A DNA stretch of 64,000 bases from Gonatopus flavifemur. Taxonomy: Eukaryota > Arthropoda > Insecta > Hymenoptera > Dryinidae. Positions 35,960 through 47,800 of this stretch are shown here, piece by piece (position 1 is the stretch's first letter; each line of letters begins with the position of its first letter). The position numbers and the translations under genes were made by a program. The notes under the pieces were generated by a model that saw only the letters and a list, made by a program, of their open reading frames with translations, ran no database searches and had not been told where the DNA came from. The DNA is taken from assembly GCA_018340375.1 (NCBI GenBank), contig JAFFJZ010000003.1, positions 12,834,001 through 12,898,000 on the forward strand, in the 5' to 3' direction.

Positions 35960-37379
35960 TTATTCAACATAGTTGTCTTCAATACCACTTTTATAGTACG
36001 ATTTTTCTTCAAAATAGGTCTCAATTTTGGCGATTCCTCCATCATTGAACTTGAATTTTTTTCCAGCAAGCGTTCCCTTGAGATCTGAAAACAGGGAAAA
36101 ATTGACTGAGGGCTGAATCTGGAGAATACGGTGGGTGGGTAAGCAATTCGAAGTCCAATTCATTCAATTTTGCCATCCTCTCCATCGATTTGTGACACGG
36201 TGCATTGTCTTGAAGGAACAACACTTTTTTCTTCCGCAAATGTAGCAAATGTTCAATCGATCCAGAAGTGTACAGTAATCCTAAAATATAGACGCCATCA
36301 CCTTACCGACCGACAGCTGCGTCTTTGCTCGCTTTGGATTCGATTCGTCGACTGCTGTCCACTCAGCTGACTGTCTTTTGGATTCTGGTGTGTAATGGTG
36401 AAGCCATGTTTCATCCATTGTCACATATCGACGATATAATTCGATTTTATTGTGGTGTAACAGCGCCCAACACTCCTTTGAAGCATCAATTCGTTGTTGT
36501 TTTTGGTCGACTGTGAGCTCACGCGGTACCCACTCTGCACAGAGCTTTCGCATACTCAAATGTTCGTAAATTTGTAAAATGGGAAAAAAACACTATCATC
36601 TGATGTCTTTACAATGTTAGCTAGCTCGGGCACCTCCAATTTGCAGTCGTTCATAACCAATTTGTGGATTTTTTAAATGTTTTCTGGAATCCTTGTTGAA
36701 AAAATCCACTTGGTACCAGCTGGTGCCAGTTACAAACCATAATGGGTGATCCAACAACCAATACTGGGCCAACTTGGTTCCAACTGGTGTCAAATTGGTT
36801 CAAGATAGTGCCAGTTATAGACCATGATGGTTGATCCAACAACCAATACGTGATCGACTCGGTTGCCATTGGTGCTAGTTACAGGCCATGTTGGTTGACT
36901 CAACAACAATACAGGATCAACGTCATTCCAGCTAGACTGGAATACCAACTCAAACTTGACTCATTTCAAGAAGCATCAAGTTATTGTTCTACTGGAATTG
37001 CCAAGATTCATTTATCACTATCTGAGGCCGTACCAAACATGGTCTGCCCCAAGTTGATACTAGGACTGGGTGGAACCATGCAGGGTAGTACCGACTTCTG
37101 GGTAGACTATGCAGCATGGTCCCATCTGACATGGTTCGGCCGTGTAACCAAATTTCTACTGGTTCTACCCAGCATGGTCGAACCTAGCTGGGTTTTTTCA
37201 ACAGGGATAACAGCCTCATTTGGACGCCCACTGCGTTCTGCATCTTTTGTGCGGGTACGAGCACGTTTAAATTCAGCAATCCACTTCTCTACCATTTTCC
37301 TCGATGGATCAGAGTCCGGATAATGTTTATCCCCGGGTGAAAATGAAGCGTATACAAAATGTTTCAATTCCCTCTTCAT
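35960..37379 (-). pseudogene. irritans-like mariner transposase pseudogene, split by a MITE
   Basis: Pieces of a second mariner transposase on the minus strand. The N terminus is at 37379-37209 (SRKMVEKWIAEFKRARTR, AERSGRPNEAV). The middle is at 36690-36290 (KIHKLVMND, then SMRKLCAEWVPRELTVDQ and YVTMDETWLHHYTPESKRQS), with the first catalytic D in MDETW. The C terminus runs from 36250 (KKKVLFLQDNAPCHKSM, PPYSPDSA) to a stop at 35960 (GIEDNYVE). There are in-frame stops, frameshifts, a short deletion before the QDNAPCH motif, and a 516-bp nested element interrupting the N-terminal third. Terminal inverted repeats were not identified with confidence. Confidence 0.88.
36691..37206. mobile_element. 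MITE nested in mariner pseudogene, with internal tandem repeats
   Basis: A 516-bp insertion into the mariner transposase frame. Inverted ends read CCTTGTTGAAAAAATCCA and CCCTGTTGAAAAAACCCA. The interrupted codons resume exactly on the other side if an AT dinucleotide was duplicated (36689-36690 and 37207-37208). The interior begins with about 2.5 degenerate tandem copies of an 80-90-bp unit (36715-36915) containing GGTGCCAGTTAYARACCAT and GATCCAACAACCAATAC. No coding potential. Confidence 0.8.
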
Positions 37380-37450
37380 GAAACGTGGCTGAGTGGATAA
37401 GACCCCCGTCTACCATGGTAAAAGTCACCGGTTCGAGTCTCGTTAAGGGA
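37380..37450 (+). repeat. tRNA-like patch
   Basis: TGGCTGAGTGGATAAG resembles an A box and GGTTCGAGTCT a B box. Acceptor stems do not pair and the T stem has a mismatch. It adjoins the 5' end of the irritans-like mariner pseudogene. Pseudo-tRNA or SINE head. Confidence 0.35.
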
Positions 37451-39590
37451 TTCTGTTTTTTAAATTACATTTCTTGAATTTTATACGCTTCTTTTGTTCC
37501 AACTCCCGCTCCGCATACTCTCTGTATCCTTCCCATTCAAGCTCTGTATACTTTTCATTACCGTTTTTGTTACCTTCCAGCATACGCTTCGTTTGCTCTT
37601 CTTTCCCGCTTCCATTTTCACCAGGGTCCAGCCATTGTTTGGTTTCCACTGTATTTCTTGTCATCAAAAAGCAATGCTTTATCAAAACTCAGAAACTCAT
37701 TTGTTTCCATGTTTTTTTCTCTTCAATAACAAAACTTGCTTCACACAAAATGCTATAATTCAGGAATCGATAGTCAGATTGCCATCAAAATTACACACGT
37801 ATCGTTTGAAGGTTAGTAGCAAATAAAAATCATATAGACAAAATTCTAGTAACGCGATGTCATCCTCTACACTTTTTGAATGGACTGTTATGTATAATTC
37901 AATACAATTCATATATAATTTTGAAAATTTATCCGCTTTGAATGTACAAATTTCATCAAGCTTTTGAAGAATATAATAATAAGGAGAAATGTCATGGGGA
38001 AGAACAACAAGGTCTTTGCAGAATCAACGAATTATTTTTAATCCACTTTGCATTCTTTTTTCCCACACGATTTTTCAAGTTTTTCTTTTCCCTCATAACT
38101 AACTCATATACCGTTTTTCAAGTGTCCATCATTCAGAGCTCAAAGTGAAGATAAGCTCTGTTCTTTATGAATGAACGAAATAATCCCTTTTTATGATAAA
38201 ACTTTTAAAAGGGAATGAAAGTATTATTTTATGTTCTTGTGTATCATTGCGCTCTGTCGATGCTTCACCACTCAAAATATTCTTTTTTTCGAGTACATAA
38301 AGTATCAAAATTGATACCGGTTCTTTAAATTCCATGAAAAAATGTTTATTGTGAAAATTTAATAATTCATACATGTACAAATTTGATAATTTGTTTCTTT
38401 ATAAACATCTTTTATTTGATTCATTCCCTATGGTTTGTTGAATTCGGATTGGAAAAAAATGTTGATAATCACATTATTGAAATGAGATTTTTTCATCTCG
38501 AAAGAAGAACGATGTGATCGGTATAGAGGAGAATGAACTCTCATGGAAAGGGTAATGCTGTGGATATATAAGGAGTTGATAACCGTGGTTTAATTATAGA
38601 AGTGTCAAGGTAGTTGAGCAAACTTCTCTTTCGGAGCGACATGGCTCTCGCGATGCTAGTCTAAAGAGACTTTAACAAGGATGCGAGCGCTATTACGGTT
38701 TGTATTTAACCTAATTTATGCTACAAAAAGATTTAATATTTCTATTTTATTCAAAAAGTCAACTTTACACTGTGAGAAATATATTCACATTCTGTGTATT
38801 TATTTTGAGATGTTGATAGGTTTACTTTTATTAAGAATATCTCATGGAAATACGACAATAATCAAATTTATTTCAAGTATAATTTTCCATTGTGTCAACA
38901 TTCGTTTTGGGTGGTCACTTTCAGTTGAAATAGGATCAGTTCTGGCTGCATCTCAAGAGGATACCAGCGTTTGCTCTCTTCGGACCTCTCTTCCCATCCA
39001 ACGTTCTCGGTTGGTATCGCTGGTATCCTCTTAAAACCAGCTAATATTCAAGATGAGAGTAAGTTTGACTTTTTATAGTGTGAGTTGGCAAAACTGTTCA
39101 CTCGTTCCCCAGTAGATCTGGTTAGAACCAGGAAACCATAAATGAGAAAAATATCATAAGGCCTTTACAAATGCCTGACCTGATCTCCCTAATAGGATCC
39201 AAATAGGGTTGTAACGCAAGGTTGCAATAGAGTTTGGATAAGTTTCCCATAAAATCGAGCAAAAAACCGAAAACCATAACGAAACCTGATGAGAATTTGA
39301 TAGGAAATGGGGCTTCATCAGGCCCTCTTATTTTCCCTTCCAAAATTTCTTCTTTTCAATAATTAATCATGTAATGAGATTAGTGGGATTACAAAATTTT
39401 AAAGGACATTCGAGTCGAGTGATAGAAGTTGGAAACTTACAGGAACTCCCTGAAAAGTACGAACGACAGATTTGAGAAACATGATTATCGTATATTTGCA
39501 TCGACTTCGTACAACAAATGTCGTGGCGTGGACATTTCATTCCAAAATTAATCTGAAATTTAATAAAATTGTTTACCAATTGCCAAGAGA
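37450..39590. other. Gene-free stretch
   Basis: No gene supported. It contains the perfect 15-bp hairpin at 38955-39032. Frames at 37474-37826 and 38681-39034 lack family resemblance. Confidence 0.45.
38955..39032. repeat. Hairpin with perfect 15-bp stem
   Basis: AAGAGGATACCAGCG at 38955-38969 is exactly complementary to 39018-39032, with a 48-nt loop. The stem core also occurs in the arms of the element at 5003-5648, so it may be a solo derivative of that family rather than an RNA gene. Confidence 0.7.
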
Positions 39591-39649
39591 ATTCTAAAAT
39601 TTTGGAAACCTTATTGCATTCCTTTTCAATCCCGCTTGAATTATTATAT

Positions 39650-39970
39650 ACACATTCATATAGAAAAGATAAGGGAAGCTAGGTAGGAGAAAAGAATGGA
39701 AAGAGAATGGTTTTAGAACGATAGAATGTAGATCGTGCAATAAAAGTAAAGAGGAAAGAGGAAAGAAGACACATTGGTAAGTAAGCGCCGTATAACCGAC
39801 ACGAATAAAGGCCAATATTTGTTCGCTCGCGTCGCGAGGTAATCTCGTTCGTTTCTTGAATACGCGAAAAGCGGGCCAGATGAAGAGACGAGGAGGAAAA
39901 GAAAACACTGACGATTGTGGGATTCGATACAGGCCGCACGAAAACACTCATTGCAAAATATGATCTGCTT
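39650..39970. repeat. Block B, copy 2
   Basis: Second copy of the block at 33361-33740. The core begins with GGTAAGTAAG at 39776. The flanking CGATACAG..AAAACACTCATTGCAAAAT segment matches GATACAG..AAAATACTCATTATAAAAT of copy 1. Confidence 0.65.
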
Positions 39971-40137
39971 CTTCTTTGTTCTCTTTTACCAACTTTCCTA
40001 CATTTTTCGATTGGAATGAAAAATTCTGATTTCACAAATCATTACATCAAATTTGATGAGAAAATTCTCCCACGTCAAACTGGAAATACATCCCTACACA
40101 TCTACCGTGTTTCCAGTTGAAACAGAAAAAAAAGAAG

Positions 40138-40440
40138 GTAGAAGCCACGTCGATGCAAGCATAGTATTTCTCTAGAGAGAATTTCTTGATCTGGTTGATG
40201 GAATGATAAGATACATAAAAAGTACAACTATAGATGTATGTATACATGGTACATATATAGGTGAGATATAACACTGCGTGTCACTCATATTGGACCGTGG
40301 ACGGACATGAGGAGAGCTAGCTAAGTGCTTTTCTGGTTCCTTGGAAAGTGAGTCTATATAGTCGTTAGAAGGACAATACCACCTGGCACTGTTTTTCTAA
40401 TTCCTTGACTCTTATTCTTCCTTTTTTTTTGTCTTTTCGT
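40138..40440. repeat. Block C, copy 2
   Basis: Second copy of the block at 34436-34680, about 370 bp after block B copy 2 (in the first set the distance is about 900 bp). Carries an extra TA-rich spacer at about 40215-40265. Confidence 0.6.
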
Positions 40441-40449
40441 TGAGATGAG

Positions 40450-43410
40450 TATCTTCTCCCATCATCCACATTTTTATACCCCTCAGGTGATACACTGGAA
40501 TGAAAGAAACGAAAGTTCATTTGATGAATTACACGGGAACAAATATGTTCGTTGTTAAATTTTCGCCATATCAGCAAAAGTATTTTCGTTATGTTTCGAA
40601 CAGTTCGTGTGCTGTGTTCGCGTAACATCGAATCTTGGGATATCGGAAATTTGGAAAATCTTTTACGTAATGTCGATACTATTGTGAAAAATCGATAGCT
40701 ATAAATTCGTAATACTTGTGCACAGAAGCAGCACACGTACGTGCAAAGTGCACGAAACTAAAGGGAAAACGAGATGCGTTATGGTACGTAATTCAACCCC
40801 GTGACTGGCTGTTGACAATATCACAATACTCAGGCAACATTTTACACAGCGTTGATGTGTTTCGTTACTTTGAGAAGGAGGGAAAAAAATGATGAAAGCA
40901 GTACATCTTTTATCTCATATGTATACTTATGTAACTTTACACGCTGAACATTAGCCGTGACACAATTCCATTCATTCTCATATGATCCGTTATATGAAAA
41001 AATGGAACAATGCTCTATGATTTACGTTCCACTTTCAAACTTTCATATCATACGTACGTATATATGTTTCTTGAGAGTTTTTCATTTCATACAAATATTT
41101 ATGTACCGTATATTTTAACCTCGTTTCTATCTCCATTTGGACCACTTTTGGGATATATTGTGGTTATAATGATTCATCTCTAATCGATAAGATCAAAAGT
41201 TTCTCAGATTTTTGCATCAATTGTATATAATTTGTAATAGAATTTTATATAATTCAAGATTTTTGAAATACTGATATTTCGAGGATAATTGAATTGAAGA
41301 ATAAGCAGAGAGAAAAAGAAAAATAAGAGAGGGTGGGCGCACCTCATTCAGTTTGTGTGCGTACAAAAAGTCTTTGAAGATTCACGTTTGGAATTTTTTT
41401 TTATCATTCCACCTGAAGCTTCCTGCAAACTGTGTTGATTTACTTTACTTTCATCTTGGATTATCTTCACGGTTCATGAATTGTATCCACGTTAACGTTA
41501 TCTTGGTTGAAATAATAATATACTGCTCCTCCCTTCATGAATTGTCTGTATTTAAATTGTAATTGATGTTGGTTCAACAATTCGATCAATTATTCGCGCG
41601 AGACAAAAACAAACTTCGATTTGTGTGGTATACGAGTAAATGAAATATGCAAAAATAATGAGATGCAAGTATCAATATTCATGTAAGGAGGGAGAGAATT
41701 TCTCATTTGGACTGGTAAATCATGTACATGAATGAGCGTTAGAGCGTGGAACAAGCTCTGAGATGTAAATTACTCTAACTAAATGATCTTCCCGTTCGCG
41801 TTCATTCATCAAATGCATCTTGTGTACTGAAAAATACTACGACGTGACAGAGTTTTTAAAATCCTTCGTTGTTTCTCTCATCGGTATTTAATCAGATGAA
41901 ATTTTTTGAGAATAATTGATATTTGTGAAGTTTTATATAATTCGTTGTTTATCATTCACCATTCTCTTTGCTTTTAAAGAGTAGAAAATCCAATAGTAAG
42001 TACCAAAAGTTGTATCGTCAAGACACATCAGTACCCAAGAGTGACAAGAGTGAAGAAAAGTAAAAGGAGGAAGGTGTTAATTCGAAGAAAGGCACCATTT
42101 TCGTGAAACGTGATATCAGCATCGCTGGAAAGTTAGAAAGAGAGAGAGAGACTCGATATATATATCGTGGCGAGTCCACGGGGCGTCTAACGACCCGGGA
42201 ACTCGTTTTACTCGCGATCTCGGATACTAAACAAGGTTAGCTCCCGTACTCTACGATCCTCGACTTTTTCTCCATCTCCTCTCAACTCTCTAATGCCCTC
42301 GTCTTCCTCCCGCTCTCACACCTCTTCACACGTTTCATTCTTTTTCTTTCCTCTTTTTTCTTGTTATTCTCTTTTCGAGGAGAGGCGATGGTTTCGGCAA
42401 ACCGGAAAGCAAAGCAAAGAACCCTTTTCTCCTTCTTTTTCTATTTTTTTTTCAACTGGGAGAATATACCTAAAGATCATGGAAAAAGGGTGGAGGAGGC
42501 AAAAGGTGGATAGAGGGACACGACAGGAAGGAAGGAAGGAAAGAAGAAAAGCTGGCTGCCTTCCTGCTAGGACTCTTTGGTCTTGGGGTTCGAGCGGTAA
42601 CTCGATTTGTCGCCCGTCTTGAGTCAGATGGATCGGAAGTAGACGCGAACGCTAGTCGCATTCTCAAGCAGGAACCATCCCATCCAACCACACGATACGA
42701 GAATATCTACGTACGGTATCTGTTTTCTCCTTCTTCTCTTCCCTGCTTTTTCTTCTTTCAAATTTTCTATGTGTGTGTGTGTGTGTGTATGTGTATCCGA
42801 TACACTTTGAGAATTCTGTTGGAAGTTCCTTTTTCATGTGAAAATTTAATTGAGTTTCTTAATTAATTTCATGTCTTTTCGAATTGGCATATGAATGATT
42901 TCTATTATACAGAGAGAGACCCACAGTCCAGGTCAATCTTATCTAGGACAGCAAGGTTTGGAAGGATACAAATTTTGAATAACGTGGAAAGGCTTTTTTT
43001 TTATATTTGACGAGATGACTCGAAGGGATGTATCGCTTATTCCAATTTCTTTTTCGAAACACGTTATTCCGAGTACGTGGGATTTCGCATGCACACACAA
43101 CCCGATCTGCGAGTTCATTCTAAACGTCACTCGTTGCGGCTGCTGTCGGTGTTGCTGTTGTTACGGCGAGTCCCTCTTAACCCCTCATAATCTTCCTTCT
43201 TCCGTGAAATTCCAGAAAAAATTTTTTTCCCAGGGAGATATTACTTCCCATAGGGAGCGTAATATACGTTATTCAACGACTCTGGGAAAGAAGGTTAGAG
43301 AAGGGGAGAGGAAGATGTAAAATAACGTAGAAAGACGGAAACAGGAAAAAAGGTAGACTAAAAGAAAAGGTGGAACTTTCAAACCAGGAAATGTCGCATT
43401 CTCTCAGTTC
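40450..43410. other. Gene-free stretch
   Basis: No gene supported. The CpG-rich patch 42100-42240 looks like 5' untranslated or promoter sequence but has no recognisable coding exon. A (GT)9 tract lies at 42771-42788. Confidence 0.4.
42771..42788. repeat. (GT)9 microsatellite
   Basis: Nine uninterrupted GT units. Confidence 0.95.
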
Positions 43411-43419
43411 TGGATTTAG

Positions 43420-43650
43420 AGTTTTCTCTCAGACTACCTCGAAACAGATTGCATTCTCCTCCCATTTCACTTACTTGATGTTTCCCATACCTTCGGCTTT
43501 TCACTCGACTACCACAACTATAGTGGATTGTTGGACTGTATGGCTGCATTCAATTTGTAAAGATACATACCAGAGCTCTCTGGCATCGATCCCTGACGCA
43601 ACCAGTCACAAGATGGTTCTCGTTATTTACGAATGGTCAGAGCGCGACGG
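43420..43650. repeat. Block A, copy 2
   Basis: Second copy of the block at 31575-31810, same strand. Also shares an upstream CCTCGAAAYARATTGYATTC segment. Not conserved as protein. Confidence 0.6.
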
Positions 43651-44649
43651 GAAATAAAAAGAAATAGTTAGCATACGTAACTTGTCTCATCCTTTGAAAC
43701 ATGCTTTTCAATGTAAAGTATATTCTTTTGAAAATTGTATTACGTAGAAAATTTCTGAAAATAGATGCACGATTATGTCCACATTCCTCACTTCAAACGA
43801 TATATCGAATTTATTGGTCTGTGCAAAAGAAGCTTCGAGTCCGGAGATTCAAATTATCAAATTTTTCAATAAAACAGGGAGAATATGACAAAACAAAGTT
43901 TATACACATATATCCACTGATTCAATGATTCTATATTAAATTAAAAATTCCTCTCCATTATGGTATTATTATGGAGAAACAGTGTGGACGGTAGGAAGAA
44001 AAAGGGACGAAAAAACTCTTCACACAATATACAGTACCTGCAGCGATGATTTTAATCCACTAACTCATTTCTCTCTTATTCACATACGTTTGGGTATGTA
44101 CTTGACGCAAATACTTTCAAATTTCATCCACGACGTGTTTGTTTTCCATTTCATTTAATTGAGCTGGAATTAAATACGAAAAAATTTCATCGAGTTTGAC
44201 TGAGAATTGCAGAACAAAGGTTGACATTTCTTTCTTTCAAGTTGCACGATATTTGATTCGGAGGTAATAGATTGGGAAGGATGGAATTATTCGATAATTT
44301 ATCGAATAAAATATTATAATATTCCTCCAAGCGTTGATTAGAAAATATGAGTCTGAGGGAAATGGAAGGAGCTCGGGAATGAGATTCCGATGGTTAGTAA
44401 CAAAAATACAATTCCTGGCCATTAAATGCGAAAGTAGTGAGCTGAATTTCAATTGTGGAGATTATGGAGGATACAGAGACACGAGCAGAGGTAACTTCAA
44501 TTAAATCGAATACCATCCAAGTTGTGGAACAGGAGACAAAATTATGAAAAACAAATGAATTCATCTTTTCCCTAGCGATTCCAAAGTGAGTCTTTTTTTT
44601 TGGTTTACTTTCGGTTATAGAGGTATTTAGAATCCGTCATATTTCTCTC

Positions 44650-44867
44650 TAAATTTCGTGGAGTGCAAATATACTCCCGAAGAGTGCATTTTCATTCTCT
44701 TGGAGTGAGAATTTCATTCTCATAAAAAGGGGGAATCTCACTCTTAAAAAAGGGTTGGAACTCCACTTTGTTGGAGTGTGAATTCACTCTTATATGGGGT
44801 GAAAAATCATTCTTTAGAAGTGGAATTCACTCTTTAAGAGTGCATTTTTCACTCCAAGGAATTCAGA
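44650..44867. mobile_element. GGAGTGA-type MITE, copy 2
   Basis: Starts TAAATTTCGTGGAGTG and ends CACTCCAAGGAATT; interior of alternating GAGTG/CACTC motifs about every 15-25 bp. Same family as 10133-10363. Confidence 0.75.
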
Positions 44868-44869
44868 GA

Positions 44870-47800
44870 TTTGGGATTAGACTTATTTGAGAATAGAGAA
44901 ATGAAAGATAGAGTTCTTGTTCTGCCGAATGTTCTTATTTGTTCAGTCCCTTAACCTACACTGAAAAACAAATTTCTCCCAACCAAATGAATGGTTTATT
45001 TGTCCTCTCTCCATAAAATATTCCTTAGGATCAATAAAATATTTGATCGAATCAAATAATGGAATGTTTACCCCGAATAAATTAGTCTTCTAAATAAACA
45101 ATTTATTCGCCACAAGTAATCAGTTTTTGTATCGAATTGAATATTCAATTTCTACGAATAAAGATTTTGCACCTTCCAAATTCGAATCAGTGTTGAAATT
45201 ATTGTGGTAGATCACGATCCACGGACCAGTTTGGAATTGACAAGAAAAATTATGGTATTTTCATCTAATTCTAGAAAACTTCACAGTCATTTATTTTCAT
45301 GTCCAGTACAATATTTACCGGATAAGAAATGTTCCTGAAAATCCATGAACTTCTGAATTCCATTACAGGAATTTTTACCGTGTTAATTGGAAAACGTACA
45401 TAAAATCCTTATGGGGTACTATTTTACTGTGTGGAAACCTAAATTTTCATGAAAATCAAAACTCGGTCTGGCGTTGATGTGAAGCACAGTAAAAAATATC
45501 GTATTTTACATGAAAAGGTAATGGATTATTTTCTCCGTGTATCAGTGAATAGTCACTGGTTGCGCAGTTGGAAGTGTTCCTGACGAATTAAATCAGGGAT
45601 ATTTCACCGCTAGGGTCAGTTAATATTCACTGATTGTGCATTGCGTATGCACTGATTCGCGGTAATAGACTTTTCCCTGCAATCCGTGAGATTCCATTGT
45701 TCCAAACTTAGAGATTAAAGTATCATAATAGCCCAGAGAATCACTGAAATTGTGAATAGGTACACCTGCAATTCTTCAGATAACCAAGCACACTCACCTA
45801 CACTGTAGAAAATTTCTTATGGGAGGAAGACAGTTCAGAACTCAAGGTGAGAATTTGGATATAGACAAAGAGTTGAATTTTGAGAATATCAAGTGGTGGA
45901 TGTACTGATAAGTAATAGAGAAAAAAATTCTTTTCGAGGGCAAATTATAGAGTCGTTTGTGAAGATAACCAGCAGGTGGATAGAACAGCAGATGAGTTTG
46001 AATCGTTTATTGAAACGAATTAGTAATCAGCTGTTCAAGTTCCTGCAAATGATGTTTCGAGTCTCAAAGAGTCGATTTATGAAGATAAATAACGGAACAC
46101 CATTAGATTTTGTGGACTTGAATTTTCGTTTCGTTTCTATAAACGATTCAAACTTGAACAATATGGAAATACAGGGAGAGCAGGAGAAGAAATAGAGCAG
46201 AGTAGGGCAAAGGAAAAAGGAGGGTTGCGAGTAGTCAGGCGGCAAAGAAACAGTAACAAAGATGAAGGGTGAAAAAAACAGTGGAAAAGGTCTTTACGCC
46301 CAAAGGGAAGATAGATAACGGGGTGAGAAATAGATCGAGATCAGTTTCCTTCACTCACAGATAGGAGATGTCTAAATATTTTTTATAATGTCTTGCTGGA
46401 GGATGAATGGTTACAAATTGTAATAAAATACATTACATAAAAGTGCTATGCAAGAATATCACTCTATTAAACCCCTGATTGAATTCTGAAGAGATTCCTT
46501 TACATAGAAGCCTCACAGAGGAAGAGTATTGTATTTATTTTCCATAGTTGTTGTATTGTTCCACAAAAAACAAAACAATTCAATTTTGGTGAGTTTGAAC
46601 AAGAAGAAGAATAAAATACTCTTACATTTGTGACAAGATTGAGTGAACCATACGGGAATGAAGTATGAACTACTTCAAACCGTTCAATCAAAGTATGAAA
46701 CTACAGTACTGTTAGAAATATAAAATATATTTTCATCTTTCTTTTTGAAACTAGGACGTTTACAAATTGTGTATAATAACACTTCAACTATGCCAGCAAA
46801 GAGGAACTGCAAAGAGAAGGAAATTTTCATTTCAAAAATCAAGATAGAACTTCCGATGCGAGTATTCCCGTCTCTGATATTTATAAAATAAATGTGATTG
46901 AAGGATGAAGAGCCCGCCGCGTCTATACACCGATACACAACGGATTTCTTGATTTCATATACAAGGCAACGAAATAGAAAGACGTTGAGAATTCGCTTCC
47001 TCAGTACTTTGAATTTGTATGTTATCGTTGAGTTGAAGAGATCAGAAAGTCGGGGCAAAAGTTTCGGGTGGTAACCTTGTTCTTCCATAGAATAGAATTA
47101 TTCTTTTCCTCGTGTCACGTCTCAAAGTTTTGTCTCTTCGGTATTTGATGTATTCCCATCGTGAGTGAAGATCGAGTTGTGTTTTTATTATTCTTCCTAT
47201 TATTCTGTTCCTCTTTTTTTTTGTATTCTCAAAACAATGTGAATCTGAATCTTCGAAGACGAAATCAGAAATCTTTGAAGATCGATGCGGAAATGATTAT
47301 ATTTTCAGAAAAGAGAACAAAAGACAAATTCTTTTCTTTGTTGGTTCAGTGCTTGCTCATGTCTCGTGTTCGTTTCAGGTCAAAACTCTTGGGTATAGAT
47401 CATATATTGAAGTTCACGGCGGAAAGTTAAAGAAAGCTACGGACGTTGAGTAGAAGCAGCTAGCGAACAGGCAAACAAGCAGGAAGCATTAGGCTGGTGG
47501 AACGCTGTGTTCCGTTTGAAAATTTAATTTCTCTAATTAAAGTGCCGGCGAGCGGTCTCTCTCTCCACCCTGCGTGATCCCTCTCCGCTCTATACCTCGT
47601 TGTACCACGTCCCGAATGCTCGCAAGGCCGCGCCCCGCAGGCTTGCTTTTCCTCGAGTCACTCGTTTCATTAGGTTAATGAAAGTTTTCTTTGACCAGCA
47701 CTAACAAATAAGTTTTTTCTCCACCGGATGTTGTCAGGTTTTTTTTCTCTTGGAACGCGTCAAGGATAATATGCAATGTAAAGGCCATTGGTTTGCCAGG

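Noticed and set aside
37380..37450. Functional tRNA gene
   Set aside because: A and B boxes are present but acceptor arms do not pair; kept only as a tRNA-like patch.
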